From contig MU128937.1 of NCBI GenBank assembly GCA_014904985.1, positions 62,001-126,000 of the forward strand: a stretch of DNA of 64,000 nt. The letters are read 5' to 3'. The notes below the pieces were generated by a model, which searched no databases, was not told the origin of the DNA, and saw nothing but the letters and a program-made list of their open reading frames with translations. The position numbers were made by a program, and so were the translations under genes. The stretch comes from Hydnum rufescens UP504 (Eukaryota; Basidiomycota; Agaricomycetes; Cantharellales; Hydnaceae). Shown here in pieces: positions 1-12,999 of the stretch (positions are counted from its first letter, which is position 1; every line of letters begins with the position of its first letter).

Positions 1-263
1 GTGCGGGCGGTGACGATGTCTAAAGATAAGGAACCAGCTCGAGGTGGTTCGCCCGCACCTAAGGAGAGCTTGGTTTCGAAGATGGGATTCGGTCGCGCAT
101 CTTCGTCACGAGATGATGCAAGCTCAAGAGGCGAGGGCGGTAGTGGTAGTGCAAGGATAGTGGTAGTTTCGCTGGCGTGGACATCACGGGGGATGTTGGC
201 TCAGGTGATGATTCGAAGAAGTTGAGGAGGAAGAGTAAGAGCATCAGCAAGAGCAAGAAGTAG
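1..263 (+). CDS. 3' end of an unidentified protein with a basic Lys/Ser tail (partial, cut by left edge)
   Basis: From about position 150 one frame reads a Gly/Asp/Ser stretch and then a strongly basic tail (KKLRRKSKSISKSKK) ending at TAG 261-263. Upstream the open frame is a different one, starting at base 1 and rich in Ser, Gly, Pro and Lys. The two frames are offset by one base; one extra A at the AA of 151-152 would join them, the same type of break seen in many genes here. The low-complexity, charged composition suggests a disordered C-terminus. No domain is visible, so no function can be given. The gene body lies outside the window. Confidence 0.45.
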
Positions 264-756
264 CTGGGCCTTGCTTGTGGCCCTCTGACCTTTTCCTCTG
301 TGTCTACTCCCCAGCTTTTGCTTCTAGCCCCACATACACGTCACTTTTGATCTCTCGTCCATGTATATTTTCACCTACTCTAGTTACTTTTCCCTCCCTT
401 CCCCTCGTCCACGACATTTCATGAACGTGCTTTTTTTTAATACTTTCCACCCACCCCAAAACTTTTCATGCCTTCTACTTCCCTACGCTCGACGGATTCC
501 TGATTGCTCCAGATTAAATCCAGATACCATTAACGCACTAGAGGTCTCCACGGAAACGAAAGTTAAACTATTAGTCTGAGCTATGAATGACATCGCGTTC
601 TTTTTTTGTTTAAATACTGTGATTATATCTACAGGATAATCGAGCCGCCCAAGTGCCTACAGTTGTGTGCGTATCATTCTCAAATGGGGCGCGATTCTTT
701 TTTTCTTTCTTTTTTTTTGGGGGGGAATATGCGAGCAGAATTGAGGGTGACTTGGG
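264..756. other. Intergenic, convergent 3' ends
   Basis: Spacer between the tail of the left-edge gene and the stop codon of ILV6, which point towards each other. It is pyrimidine-rich, as 3' regions often are, and holds a T run at 710-718 followed by a G run at 719-725. I see no coding signal. Confidence 0.6.
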
Positions 757-2048
757 CTAGCCTGGAGGCAGCAAGCTGGCATCCACGGCCTCGCCGAATT
801 CGACAGCGTCATCGTCCTCCAGCGAGCGGGGAAGCGGTGTCCGTGGCATGACCATCGCACCTGAGAAACAACACCAGAGAGAGATTAAGTGGTCCGAAAT
901 AAGTTGAGGGGAGAAGGGACGTACCCGTTCGAGCAGACTCGATAATGCCAAACGGTTTTAGAAGGGTCAGGAACGCCTCGACGCGACTACTTTTGGCGGA
1001 CATTTCGACGATAACGCTGTTCTCGCTCACGTCGACGATGTTGGCGTTGAATTGCGCGGCCAGATTACGGATATGGCTTAGGTGTTGGTGTTTTATTCGC
1101 AGTGCCTCTGAAGGGTGAGGGCGCGGTGGTGGGCGTCGCTGGGATCTGAAGCTGCCGAGGGGGCTGTTTTGGCTTGTGGTTGTCCACTGTGCTGGAAGGA
1201 CTGCGCTAGAGCCATCTCGCGATCGAGTTTGTGCGAGGAAGGGTCCCCTTCGCGGTCATGGAGGAGTCCTTGCGGCTTACGGCGCGGTTCGTGGGAAGGT
1301 CCGCCAACGAGCTGGTCCTCCAGGTATTCAGGGCCTAGAATGGATACCTTAGCGAGTAGGAGCTCCCTCTCAATAGTTTTAGTGTTGGTGTAATTTAGGA
1401 CGGCCAGACCGGCACCTTGGAAAGAAACGAGCGAGCGAACGAACAAACGGATCAATATTGTTTGTTTTATAGTGAAGAGTGAATGAGTTTCGCATACGAG
1501 ATCCTCCAGCTGTCGTCGCGCTTGCTCGACAACACCATCCTGACCATTGAGGACGATACACATACGACTGAGGTCCCGAATCTCAGTTCGGCAGACGACC
1601 AAGGATTCGATATTGAAACCTCGCCCAGCCAGAATTCCGGATACCCGGGAGAGTACACCCGGTTCATTTTGTACAAGGCAGTTGAGAACATGTCTAAATA
1701 GGTCGACAATTGTTTTTTTTAGAATGATGCAAAAGTAGATAGAGATTGCAATTCCAAACTCACTTTTTATACGGCTGCAAACTTGGTGGAGGTGTATTGT
1801 AAAGAATGTTCGTTACAGCTTCCTCTGCACTGCGTGCTCTGGGGAGGTCTGTGGCTGGGAGAGGTGGGGGACGGGACCTTTGTTGTTCTTTGTACGCCAA
1901 CGCGGAGGTGGAGTCATCTGCAGTTCGAGGGGCCTGTTGCTGTTCTCATCTGCCTGAGCGCGTGCTGAAGTGGAGGCCGGCCGCCCGATGCTACGACGAG
2001 CGTCAGGGGGGGTCTAACGGCTGATTTTAGTCTCAGCAGCGCGTTCAT
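757..2048 (-). CDS. ILV6: Acetolactate synthase small (regulatory) subunit, mitochondrial
   Basis: Regulatory partner of the catalytic subunit Ilv2; in fungi it stimulates the enzyme and mediates valine feedback in branched-chain amino-acid synthesis in the mitochondrial matrix. On the minus strand it starts MNALLRLKSAV, a basic transit peptide, followed by LYNTPPPSLQPYK, the ACT domain HVLNCLVQNEPGVLSRV, VVCRTEIRDLSRMCIVLNG, LLAKVSILGPEYLEDQL, the second ACT-like part NSVIVEMSAKSSRVEAFL, and IIESARTG before the stop at 757. Introns separate these blocks. The frame breaks four times, each explained by one missing base: the G run 2006-2012, around 1929-1934, around 1404 (VPVW/AVLNYT) and 1113-1115. 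The conserved order of all blocks makes the identity certain; whether the breaks are real is not known. No other gene in the pathway is in the window. Confidence 0.93.
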
Positions 2049-2266
2049 GAATACCAAGCTCTTCAGAAATACATCCCCAGTCACTTGACTTAAGTACTTG
2101 ATTTTCGGCCGATAGCGAAATAATACTAAATGACTCGGGTCGCAATTTAAGCGCCTGCTTCTGTAGGGGAGATATTAACCAATAGTTGTAGCTTATTTAG
2201 ATTTCTATCCAACACTGGTACTCAATCCAACCTTACATAGTGATTACTCGTGCGAACATATCCTCG

Positions 2267-4436
2267 TTAACTTCTAGGACAACTGGCTATGCAGACAATG
2301 ATAGAGCGGACTACAGATAATCCGTCGGGCTGCGGATACGGTCTGTCTGATATAGATCGTTTGTGGACTCTGAAATCTTCCTCGTACTCATCACCGCCCT
2401 TTTCCTTAGCCTTGATGCTCTTCATCTTGGCAAATTTACTCGTCCAGTCGCCTTTGGTTTCATCGCCCCAGTCATTAGTGTACGGATCGGCGATACCCAC
2501 CCTCATGAACCGCTCCTTGTCGAACTCCCACAGATCATGATCGAATTCCTCCTTTGATCGGTATCGTGATTGAGACGGGTGCCTATGACGACGTATGGAA
2601 TTCCAAAGAAAGGGTGCAGAAGCGACGATCATGTCGGAGGCATATGTGGTATGCTTGGCCACTTCGCTGGGGGGCATCCTCAGTAGTCTCCCGGAAGGGA
2701 TGTGAACTAGCCCTTGAATCTCATCGTATTCAGTGGGTTGGGGATCGTCCAAGCGCCAAAGTCGGTGGTTTACACCATATTCCTGTGTCATGAGACAAAT
2801 ACCCATTCAATACACATTCAGTATGGAGTAATCCAGGCATCGCGCTGTCCAAACTCACATCACACGATTCCTCGTCGTTGTCCCTGACGGGTGACTTCCT
2901 GATTGTCGAATTGAACCCCCGTAATCTATTATGGCCACTATCGGAGCGTCCTGGCAGGCTCTTCACCGATATCGGCGTCGTGGACACCGGAACTCGTTCA
3001 GGAAGGGTTAAGTCATGGGTAGTTCGGCTGAAGTCGCGGAACATATCACCAAGAATAACAGGAACGATATTGGTTGCCTCGTCGAGATGCGAATGGCGAA
3101 GCATTTGTTGGAAGGCGTCTTGCAATACTGCGTTCCTCTCTCGTCGCTCTTGAACTTCGGGCGATTGTTGCGACGAAGTGTCCGAGACTATAGGGAAGTG
3201 GAGTTTGGCTTCATCGATGTACTAGTTAATCCATGGTCAAACAAACGTAATACCATGGATACACTCATCCATACCTCGAGTATTCCGTCCTCTTTTAGGA
3301 CGCGACATATCTCATTGATCAATGATCTCCACTACCTCGAGGTGTTAACCGGAGGTTAACGAGAGGAGGTTGGGTATCTCTCTCACCTCAAAATTAGGAA
3401 TACCCAAGGCGATATGCGAAACTCGAACGAAATCAACCGAGGCCGTCCCAAGAGGTAATCCTTTGAGCCTGAAAGCGCCAAATTTAGCGATACCCTCCTG
3501 ACTATCGCCTGCTCCAAGCAGGACTAGTAAAGATCTATTCCGTACATATTCCCATTCAGCCACGTTACGCGATCCGAGGCAGCCCCTTGCACAGGAGCCA
3601 TGTCATATCCAATAAACTCTGTTTCCTAAAGATCGAATATGTCAGACACTTGGTTAAGGAACAGTTCTCCGCGCAGAACAATGCCTCACCCCCCATACAC
3701 CGGCAGCATTCATAATCCAAGATCCATCGCCACATCCCAGGTCAAGAACTCGTTTGGGCGGGTTTTCCCCAAAATCATGAAAGGTGGGCCTCGTTTGGGC
3801 TAATGTGGTAAGGAGACAGAGTGTGTCGAAGTCTCTGAGAAATTACGTCGATCGCTTAACATGGTCATTCACATTAACCCCAAGTATGACGTACTTGTCA
3901 AGAACTACCCTCTCATGCGTAAAGGGGTATGGAGCCTCATCAGTGAATCCATGGACACGGTGGGTGCCCCGGTATTGCAAAGATCTGTGGTCAATTTCTG
4001 GAGAACCAGCTCTCCTAGTTCTTTCGAAGTTATTCGGGGTAGAGTGCAATGGCCGTGGTGATGAGGAGTGCGTGGGACATTGGAGACTAGTGGATGTGGG
4101 TGGCAAGGGAGGAGCTCGGGGAGCTCGAAAGGGCGAAGAAGCCCGAAAGGCCACTGGTCGGACTAGAGGGGGTGATATTGCACGAAATTTCGGATCGTTT
4201 GTAAATGAATGCGATGGGGGCTCCGGAGTCTGAGTACGCATTCGAAGGGATGATTTAGAAGAGCGAATACGAAGGAAACTACGAGGAAGAGCTGAAGGAG
4301 GAATATTGTCTTCGGAGGTAGTTGTGTGATCCAAATTCTGGACGAAATCTAGAGATGGCGAACAGGGCGCAGGGGACTGTGGCCTGCTTCCAGCCGACCT
4401 GAGTCCAGACGTCCAACCCCGGAGGGGAGTATGCAT
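2267..4436 (-). CDS. SAM-dependent methyltransferase (class I, fungal family)
   Basis: Predicted class I methyltransferase of unknown substrate. The N-terminal 150 or so residues are Ser/Pro-rich and probably disordered. Then come YRGTHRVHGFTDEAPYPF, the SAM-binding motif I VLDLGCGDGSWIMNAA, a short VTWLNGNM strand, LPLGTASVDFVRVSHIALG, and ICRVLKEDGILEV, which is the usual post-motif beta4-beta5 region. The C-terminal half contains FLWNSIRRHRHPSQSRYRS and FMRVGIADPYTNDWG, typical of the basidiomycete members of this family. About six introns can be placed, all with normal GT..AG borders, and no frame break is needed. The start at 4436 (MHTPLRGW) is the more likely; an in-frame ATG at 4487 would add 17 residues. 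It lies head to tail behind the COG5 gene on the same strand. Confidence 0.8.
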
Positions 4437-6812
4437 GGCTGTGACGAAATAAGAAGGGACCCCCGGGGCTCTTAAAGTCTCAGCAGACATGTAGCGGAAC
4501 AGAACATAGCGTTCGCCACATGAGTGGCAGAACTTGACCAGCCTCTTCACTGCGGTATCATTGCCATTAAACATGGCGAGGTGTGCCCAATGCGTACGAC
4601 GGAGAGAGTGGAAGTGGCTGTTTAACCAACTACTCCTACAAAAGGTGACCTCCCCCAGGATGGATTTTATCGAGGGTGGGGGGGGGGATTGGATGCAAAA
4701 GTGTCGCCCGTGCATCCCACGGCCAAGTTAATGGGGAACAATGCATCGAAGCGTACAATAGAGAATAAGAGCTTCCCTGAACCAAGAGATAAGACTATAT
4801 TCCACTGAGGCATAGATTTCCCGGGAAGCTTAGCAGGCACCACGAGCTGCAGCACGACAGACGGCGAGGATCCCCCCGGCGGGACCCCGATCGCCTTGCA
4901 CTGAAATCAAGTCCATGCTCACGGGGGCAAATATCAGGAATAACACGGCGGTTGCCGCCCTGGCTTCAAATCGCATGGCCCTGAAGTGATAAGTACGGTG
5001 GCAGGCCACGGGTGCCAAACTTGACAGCGCCGCTCAAATCGATAGGGAATATTTTAATTTGCTGCAGTAAGATACACCAGCCCCGAAGAGTTGCCTGATT
5101 ACTTTTTTCCGGGGTCCACCTGTCTTGCCGCACGTCCCAGTTCTGCTGCACGCGATCGAGATAAGTCTGAGGCGATTTCGTAGCATGGTTTCTTGTTCTA
5201 AGCATGTTGCTTTGTGCTTTGACATCCTGGAGCCGATACTCGATCGAATAGATAGAGATTTGGCCCTTTAATGATTCAATATTACGGGGGCTCTTGCTAC
5301 GACTTGTCCCTCAACATCCCCTGACACAAGAACAACGATAATGTTCTTCAATGTAATTCTCAAGGACACCCGGGCATCAAAAATGGCCATTCGTGCTCAA
5401 TCTCTCCTTTATCAGTACACTCCACGACTCACCGCCAGGCTGATTGTGCCGTGCCAAAGCGTACGGTGGGCCAAAGCGCTCTGCACTTCGTTTCATGTGG
5501 CTGGAGTTGTCATTGAATAGTATGTAAATCTTGTGCTCGATTATTTAACGACAGTATGAAACTTTTCTTCACGGCACTCTCGTCCGTTGACAGCTCACTA
5601 GCGTGAACGGCAGTCCTTGATTACATAACTGATCTACATTTCCTGTCGCTAGTGAATAGACGCCCGCATCGTCCAGCTGACGCGTAAACGGTCCTGAAAG
5701 ATCTTGCTTTTGATCTCCACTTTCCTGTCACCTGGGATTTCTCCCCGCCACCAGCACTGGCCGCTCATGCACCAACCTAGGATAGTATTTGCATCCAGTA
5801 CCACAGTCGGTCAACGATTCCTTGACATGTCGGGGACTTCAATTTATTCCGGCCTGGCCACACTAGGTCCCTCACCAGGCGGCTAGGCCCACCAATTCCA
5901 AGTCCACAAAACATGCGAAGTGTCTTGCGTATATGTTTCTCCGTTCGTCCCGCTTGCCAGAAGACGAAGCCTGATAAATGAGGGCCCAATGGAGAAGACA
6001 GATAGTAGCCTTCCACTGCCTTCCATGGGGATACGCTCTCGTCTCATATCACTCATTGGCACAATCCGACAGCAACATTCATTGCGTTTTACGACATCGT
6101 GATGTCCCTAGACCCAATGGAGTATGAACGAGCACTCGAGTCCGCGTCCGGTCTCATTGATTTGCCTGCGATTTTTTCTCAGCAATCATCATTGTACACC
6201 ACCCATACAGCTGCGATTCGTTGAGACGTGATCGACGTACTCCATATGAGCGGACGTCCGTTCTGGCGGGCCATCCAACTATATTCATTTGTGGGCGGCA
6301 AGTCCCCCTTCCCTAATGCTCTCCATTCTCGCCACATCTCGCCACTGATCACTCCACCGCGATGATCTCACTCTTCGTCGACGTTCAGTAATGGTAGATG
6401 GCTCTACCCTTGAGAGGAGAGCATGTCCTATGAACCCATTGGTATAGATAATTTGTCCTTCTGGTTTTCACACAATTTAACTTGCATGCGCTGAGACTCA
6501 CCTACACCTTGGTCCGACCCAGGTCATCAATGTAAGACTGGTTTCGTGGCATTTCCAGGTACTAGTCGGGCGAATTTATATTTAAGCTACTACCCCTTCA
6601 TCTTGTCTCTCCATGTGCGCTCTTATTATACTCAAACTCAATTGCCGGGTCTTTGGTGAATCATCGAGCCATATCTGTCCAGTTAGGATTCCGAAGATGG
6701 AGTGTGGCCAGCTTGAAGGAAGTAATTAAGAGTGAGAAAAGGACATTCCAGAAAGTTGATCCCTGGTGTGCTGTCATCCTTCTGGTGCATGTGACTGCTC
6801 GGCACATCTTGT
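4437..6812. other. 2.4 kb gene-poor region
   Basis: Between the start of the methyltransferase and the stop of COG5. Open frames are all short (under about 80 codons), do not link through plausible splice sites, and show no family resemblance. No terminal repeats, tRNA or long tandem repeats are visible. It presumably holds the methyltransferase promoter (next to 4436) and the COG5 3' region; the rest is unassigned and could be decayed sequence. Confidence 0.5.
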
Positions 6813-9800
6813 CTATTGTGGAATGTACCCCGCGTTGACCAGTACAGTCTTCACGAGTAATACGTAATCGATACCGTCCCCTTCACCCGCAGTCGACTCG
6901 TCCGCCTGTCTCTTCGACACCAATTCTTCCCACGTGGGTATGCATCTTTCGACGAATCGCAGCGCATCTGTCTCGTGGTGCTCGTTGACCCATTTTTCAT
7001 ATTCCGCCTGACTCCATTCATGCAAGACATGTGGAAGGGGGAGGACGGGCGCGGAGGAGCGTACGATAATGTGGTGTATTACAATCAGGGTCGGAAGACC
7101 CGCTGTAGAAGCGGGTGACGCGAGTAACGGTGTTTCGAGGAACAGTAAGGGTCTAATGAGGCACAGGCCGCAAGCTAGTCCATCAGAGAAGAAGAGAGGC
7201 AAACAAGTGATGCAGAGGGGACGCACCTCAGGCCCCGCAAAGCCCGATAATCAGCGCCTATCAAGTCGAGCTTGGCCGCAGCGCCTCGTACAATCGAATT
7301 TCGATTCTTGCTTTTCGATGCAGATCCATCCTCAAGGACCATGAACGCACTGAGAGCGAACTCGAGCTCTGTCATATCGCTAGTCAATTGCAATTTCCCG
7401 CTTTCGCTCAGCGGACATGCGATAGATGCGTGGACTACAAAGGAGCGCACGACGTGTTTGACGAGAGACATGGACCTGCACATTGTCACCATCTTGTTTG
7501 GTAAGCTCAGCAGAATATCAATGGCGTACCATTCTCTTGTAAGTTCTGCAACATTGTACCGCCCTAAAATGCCAGTTCGCACGAAATCAAGTTTATCGAT
7601 GAGGTCCTTCATGTAACCGCTCATCCCCCCCCCTATTGTCATCGGATCGCTGATTGATTTGTTCCCGAAATCGACACGATGGAGTCGGGAGATGATGGCA
7701 GAAAGCTCGCGCCGTATGGCGGAGAGGAGAGGGTCAACGATCCTGTCAAAGGCCGCGCGCATATTCTGGTGCAAGAGAGTATGAAGGGATTGAGCCAGGC
7801 ATGATGATCCCAGAGTACCAAATGAGTACCTTGAGCATGGGTGCAAGTGTGGCCAGCACACTGGTATGATAGTCACCCTCCAGCGAATTAAGGCGGCTCC
7901 AGCATGCATACAAGGTGGTCGCAAGCTGGGCATTGAGAAGCTGCTGGGGAGTTGGAGTGGGTCCTGTAAGGAGTGTTGCCATGCGATCCCGTGCAACCTG
8001 AAAGTGACGTCAGCACCTGGGTAAACATAGCAAAAGTCGTCTCAATTTACGATTGTGTTGAGGCGAGTGAGGAAAATTTCCATGGCGACGACGACATTCT
8101 TCGCCACAGATCGAACGAGCAATGGGTCGAATCGGGCACTATCCAATTCGTTGACGGCAACCCTCGCGATGCCGGTACCTTCAGTGGCGCCAGGAGGGGA
8201 CCGCACACCACCAGCGAGGGCAGTGGCTATAGTCTCATTTATGCGAGAAGTTGAGCGTTGAAGGTATAGTGTCTCGAACCGAGAGATGGAACGTAGGATG
8301 AGGATCGTTTCTGGACTGAAGAGCACATTCTAGTCAGTAACGTTGGGACCGAGAGTGTGAAAACGCAAGCGCCTTTGTTGGGATTCTGTGAACACTGTAT
8401 CGGTGTGAACCGCAATTTTTGCAAAGAAATCATGGAACAAGCGAAGGAAACGGGATATCCAGTAGTAAGGCTCTGTTGGAGGAACGTGGAGCCTACCATG
8501 GAACATGGTTAGCTTCCTGATTTGTATCCATTGTCGCCACATGCTTGCTCACTAGTCGCAGCATCTTTGGAGTGTTTCTCGAGGGCCACAGCGAGAGATG
8601 TCCAGAACGTTGAACTCGGCTTATTTTCCAGTGTCTGCATCCATCCATAAATCAGGCAAGGAAACGATGAACAATTGGGAAGATTGCGCACCTGCATGAC
8701 CTCATCAAGGAAGGAAATTTGGGTAGCGGCATCTTTCTTGATCCTCAATACCTTTTCTAGTACATAAACCTATCCCTCATCAACATGGACTTGTTACGAA
8801 GGAGTTAGACGGAAGCGGGTAGAAACCTTGATACAACACGCAGCCATATCTTCTACAAGAACCTCGAGTCTCGCCCATAGAGCACTGGTCCACTGCGCAG
8901 CGGTGATATTGGTGGGTTCCGTTCTTACTCGCGATCGATAATTAAGACCGGAAGCATTTGTAGAGTCTAAGGCCGACATACAGGACCAAGTGTCAGGAGT
9001 GCTGTTGGAGACGTTATGACAAGGGTGGTGTTACCTTTTGCTGCAGCACTACCCCCCGTCTCCCGAGAGAGCGAGGATATATCAAATGCAGTTTTAACAC
9101 GCGTTTCCACTACTTCCGTTAAGTCTGCCAGGAGTGACTGTACGAATGTGGATAGGACACGCAGATTGAAGGATGTTTGGAGCGCAGAGGAAAGGAGGGA
9201 TTGATTCTGAGGGTGTTTCAGAATCATCAGAAACGAGCGGAGAGGAAATTGGGAGTGACGACCGAGAAACGCACGAGCGACTCGAGACCAGAGTGAGCCA
9301 TAGATTCCATCTCTGCCGTCACACGTGAACGAGCGGTGTCGAGGGCGGAGAGATGGCGTCTGACGGCATTGATGGATCGTAGGTCGATCTGCTCGGGAAG
9401 TGCTGCCTCTGTCTCCATCTCGTCCCTTGGGCTTACGGCAACAGCAGTTAGGGAAGAAGAATGTGAGCTAAGAGATGCTGGTGGATAAGATATTCGGTAT
9501 GTATTCTTTGTAAAATGGGGAATGCACGAGATTCTTACTCAATTCAGCGACATTGAGCGCTGCTTGGGCCACTATTCGTTCTCGATCTCCCTCTAGATCC
9601 AATAGACCGGTGAGCGTATCCACTTCAACAGGTGACTTGACCTTCTGGGCAGTTGAGGGTGTAGAGCTATGTGTGCGTTCGAGTTCGGCTACTTGTGATT
9701 CGAGACGTCGGGCAAGGGTAAGGAAACGGGATGTTCGCCTGAGTGCATCAGAGGCCACCTGAAGACGCTGAAGGCGTGCCAGGTGATTTGAGAGCGTCTG

Positions 9801-10278
9801 GTGGGGAACTCGTATTTTTAGCCGCAGCCTTGGAGGTGCCAAGATGTCAATATGAGGCTGCTCAATTCCAAGTAGAGATAAGCTCACTTTTCGAGAGATG
9901 CATCGACAGAGTCTAAGCCTTGGCGGATAGAATTGAGGGAGCCCTCGAGCTCACTCACGCCTGCAGCTCTCGTCAACAAATCTTCGTGATGGATTATAAT
10001 CTGGAATTGTCCATGTTACATGGTCAGACGCAGCTGAAGGGCCAGGGACTAACCACTGTTCGCAATTGTCTGGCAACGTCATCAATACCATAATTGAGTT
10101 TTGCAAGGGCAACGGAGAGATCCTCTTGGCCAACACCGAGGGTGTTTTTATGAGAGTGTACGGGCTGAAGTGTCTTCGGGGCGAGTAACGATTTTTGTGG
10201 TTCACCGGCGAGGATCGCGTTGGCATAGTCGTGGGCATCAAAGTCTGGGCTGGAAAATGTAGCATAATCTTGTTCCAC
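6813..10278 (-). CDS. COG5: Conserved oligomeric Golgi complex subunit 5
   Basis: Subunit of the eight-protein COG tether that recycles Golgi glycosylation enzymes within retrograde vesicle traffic. Exon 1 starts MEQDYATFSSPDFDAHDYA and contains LAKLNYGIDDVARQLR; then HHEDLLTRAAGVSELEGSL, the coiled-coil stretch LRLKIRVPHQTLSNHLARL and ASDALRRTSRFLTLARRLE, all diagnostic of the Cog5 N-terminus. The middle has NELDSARFDPLLVRSVAKN, and the C-terminal exons have ACPLSESGKLQLTSDMTEL, DYRALRGLR and VLHEWSQAEYEKWVNEH, ending GYIPQ at 6813. Roughly a dozen exons. One frame break occurs in SLTTGYP/FLRLFHDFF, fixed by one extra base at the GGG of 8452-8454. It is head to head with the glycosyltransferase at 10772, another Golgi-related gene. 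Confidence 0.9.
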
Positions 10279-10771
10279 ATGGCGTTAGAAATCACATGTG
10301 CCAAAGAAATGTCTTGGATTGTCACCATCGCCAACCATGGAATAAATCCTAGCGTTGAGTGGAGAGTCACGTGGAGCCGAATGGCTTGGAATTTGATTAC
10401 ATCCAGGAACGGAATCGAAGGGAAGAATTCGAACCTGATGTGGAGACGATAGCCTCAGGGAGGGGTCAACGACGCCGAGGACGTCGGATAGAGGGAGTAG
10501 CAGAGCAGCACACTAGACCCAGCAGGGGAACTGGGATTATGAGTGTACGGGTATCACGTAAGAAGATGATCCTTAGCACTATTGTCAATCATTGTCTATA
10601 GAGATCTGGGCCTGATTGGGGGAGCCAGTCTCGCCGTCATTTTCTGTTGCCCGAGACAGTGTCACCAGAGTCGCCTCGTCGGATGTTAGTATTTCCCCCC
10701 GTCGCTTGAGACTATCCGTTTCTCAATAAGGGGCATGATTTTTCATTCCCGTCATTTCCAACCAGCCCTCC
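10279..10771. promoter_or_regulatory. Divergent intergenic region COG5 / GT61
   Basis: The start codons of COG5 (minus) and the GT61-type glycosyltransferase (plus) face away from each other across 493 bases. Both promoters must lie here. I see no clear TATA or CCAAT box that I would commit to. Confidence 0.5.
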
Positions 10772-12630
10772 ATGTTCCCTAGGGGCGGTTTTCGACCTAC
10801 CGGCGTGATGTGCTCATAGCCTGCTTCAGTGCAGCGTGCGTGCTTGTCTGGTCCCAGCTCAATCCAGGCGCCGAGCTCAGAACCCACTTGCCACATTCGT
10901 TAGCCAGCGCGCGATATGGGAAACACTATAGTTCGGGTTCGCCTGGACCTGTCCTTGCACCAATCCATGACCCGGCCTACCCTGATGGCCTCGTACTGGG
11001 CGACAGGAGATCCTCACTCTCTCAGATACCCGTCGAAGTTCCTTCGCTCTTGCCGAGCACCAAGGTACTGGGGCATGCACCTGGTTGGACTCTCTTCGAT
11101 AACTTGTACATGCACAACGGAACGCTACTTATCGTCTCCGACCAGCTTGTATCATCCTTTCCTGAACGAAGGCTCATGACCAGTACAGGTCTGTATCAAA
11201 GCCTTTCATGGCCGTCCCGCATCGCCTTAGACTTCACTTCCCCCAGGTTTATTGGGTTTGAACACGCCAGAGAACATCGCAGGTAGTTTTCGTATGATCC
11301 ATCCTGATCTCCGTCTCTTTAACAATCCAGAGTTTCTTTAGCTCGAGAACCTACGGAGCTACACTTCGACTACCTCTCGCGGGCCGTGGCCAAAGATCGT
11401 TTTGGAGATCGCATCTACACCATTTCAAATTTTACGTTGCTGTTTAACGATCCGAAACAGTTTATCGACCACTACTATCACTTTGTGGCGGAACTCCTTC
11501 TCGGTACATGGCGGATGTATGCTGGCTGGCTCGACCCAGATATTTCCCCACGTGGACACACTATGTTGCCAGATCCTTCCCGTGCAATTTTTACGCATTG
11601 CAACAACGATGAATGGCGTGATTATACCGACTACAATCAGTATTTCCTTCATGCCTCGTTTCCCTCAATGGGCCTCGAGATGCAGGAAGATTGGCTGGGA
11701 AGAATACGGATGACCAAGGGAGGATATGGTGCAGCAGGTGTGGGTGTGGCGAAACTTTGGAGATTCGATCGCGTGCTGCTGGTCGATCGAAGTGCGGCGT
11801 TCAGAGGGCCCATGTGCGGCGGCACTCAACGCACTGCTGCCGAGGCTTACCATTCGAACAAACACATCGCGAGTCGATATTGGTGGGAACCTATTCGCCG
11901 CCGGGTTCTTGGCTTTGCAAGCGTGCCCTTGCACATTATGGATTATTCCATTCCAACCGAGTTGCAGGAGGAACTTGACGTAGATCCTGCTTTACCACCT
12001 GTGCTCATCACCTACCTCAGCCGGCAAGGCTGGCGGAGGCGATTGACAGATGAAAGTCATAAGGGACTCTTAGCCGCGGTTCAAGATCTGTGTGATAGCA
12101 AAGGCTGGAATTTCTCGAGTTCCACCCAGAGAATTATTCTCGTGATGATCAGCTCGCCATAGCGGCCAGATCCACGGTGGGCACTAACTTTTCCGGGCTC
12201 GCTGGTCTGTCCGTTAGATGTAGGCTTATACCAACTTGTACAGGTGATCCTTGGTGTCCATGGCAACGGATTAACACACTTGGTCGCGATGGCGCCAACA
12301 CCAGTGTCAGCTGTCATCGAGATCTTCTACCCCAAAGGCTTCGCGAAAGACTATCAATGGACGGCTGAGAGCTTAGGCATCAAGCATTTTGGCGTATGGA
12401 ATGATACGTTAGTACCTCGTTCTTGTTTCCTCTATCTTGTTTCTTCTGTCAGTCCAATGACTCTCACTGACTAATTCCCCCCCTCCAGTTGGTTTACTTC
12501 GCCGAAATTACCCCAGGTAAATTACCCAGAAGGTTTCCAGGGCGAGAGCATATACGTACATGGGCCGACCGTCGCCCAGCTCATCGCAGATCGCGTCGAA
12601 GACCGTCTACCCGGACCGCCAAATCCGTAA
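10772..12630 (+). CDS. GT61-type glycosyltransferase (DUF563), type II membrane protein
   Basis: Probable Golgi or ER glycosyltransferase of the GT61 family, which includes xylosyl- and EGF-domain O-GlcNAc transferases. After a short cytosolic N-terminus comes a membrane anchor (DVLIACFSAACVLVW), then STKVLGHAPGWTLFDNLYM, the family core DHYYHFVAELLLGTWRMY, DRVLLVDRSAAFRGPMCGG, VILGVHGNGLTHLVAMAPT and VIEIFYPKGFAKDYQWTA. These match the usual order: substrate region, His-containing motif, Rossmann half with GVHGNGLTH. Introns at about 11189, 11284, 12171 and 12413. Two one-base breaks: the T run 10789-10792, which hides the true start MFPRGGF at 10772, and TTT at 12111-12113. Stop TAA 12628-12630. 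The acceptor and sugar cannot be inferred. Confidence 0.82.
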
Positions 12631-12999
12631 CAGGCGCATTTCGGTATAATTACTTGGGGTTGGGTATAGGTATTTACTAGTTTCATTGCCGTCCATATTT
12701 ATTGGGTTGCGGTCGCAGACCTCAGGCCTATCTGCATTCCTCACATCTATCCCTACCCCTCCACTTTCTTCACGTAAAGACACCTCCTTCATTTCGATCT
12801 GTGAATCGTGTAGGCATTCTTTCGGACCTCCCAACCGTGCGATCCCCAAAAAATAGCCTTTATCCCCCTCAATGTCTTGTTCATGTATAGCTACCAAGTC
12901 TGTTTGCAGATGCATGTCATCGTTGTACTCAGCTATACATTTTCTGATATAATTATACTTGTTGCTCATCACTGTATGCGGAACGTTCCCACTCGAACT
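12631..12999. other. Intergenic, nothing assigned
   Basis: 3' flank of the glycosyltransferase. A minus-strand open frame of about 120 codons (12607-12972) overlaps the end of that gene and has no recognisable motif, so I do not call it. Confidence 0.4.

Noticed and set aside
1806..2024. Plus-strand frame resembling a transit peptide opposite the ILV6 N-terminus
   Set aside because: The minus strand encodes the true ILV6 N-terminus and its conserved block, so this is a mirror effect of Arg/Ala-rich codons.
3843..4233. Plus-strand 149-codon frame opposite the methyltransferase N-terminus
   Set aside because: Lies opposite a well-supported minus-strand exon; Arg/Gly-rich composition is typical of a shadow.
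8320..8400. Possible GC-AG intron in COG5 at CAACAAAG|GCGCTTG
   Set aside because: The donor lacks the GCRAG consensus of the others; a base error in a GT donor is as likely, so it was not counted.
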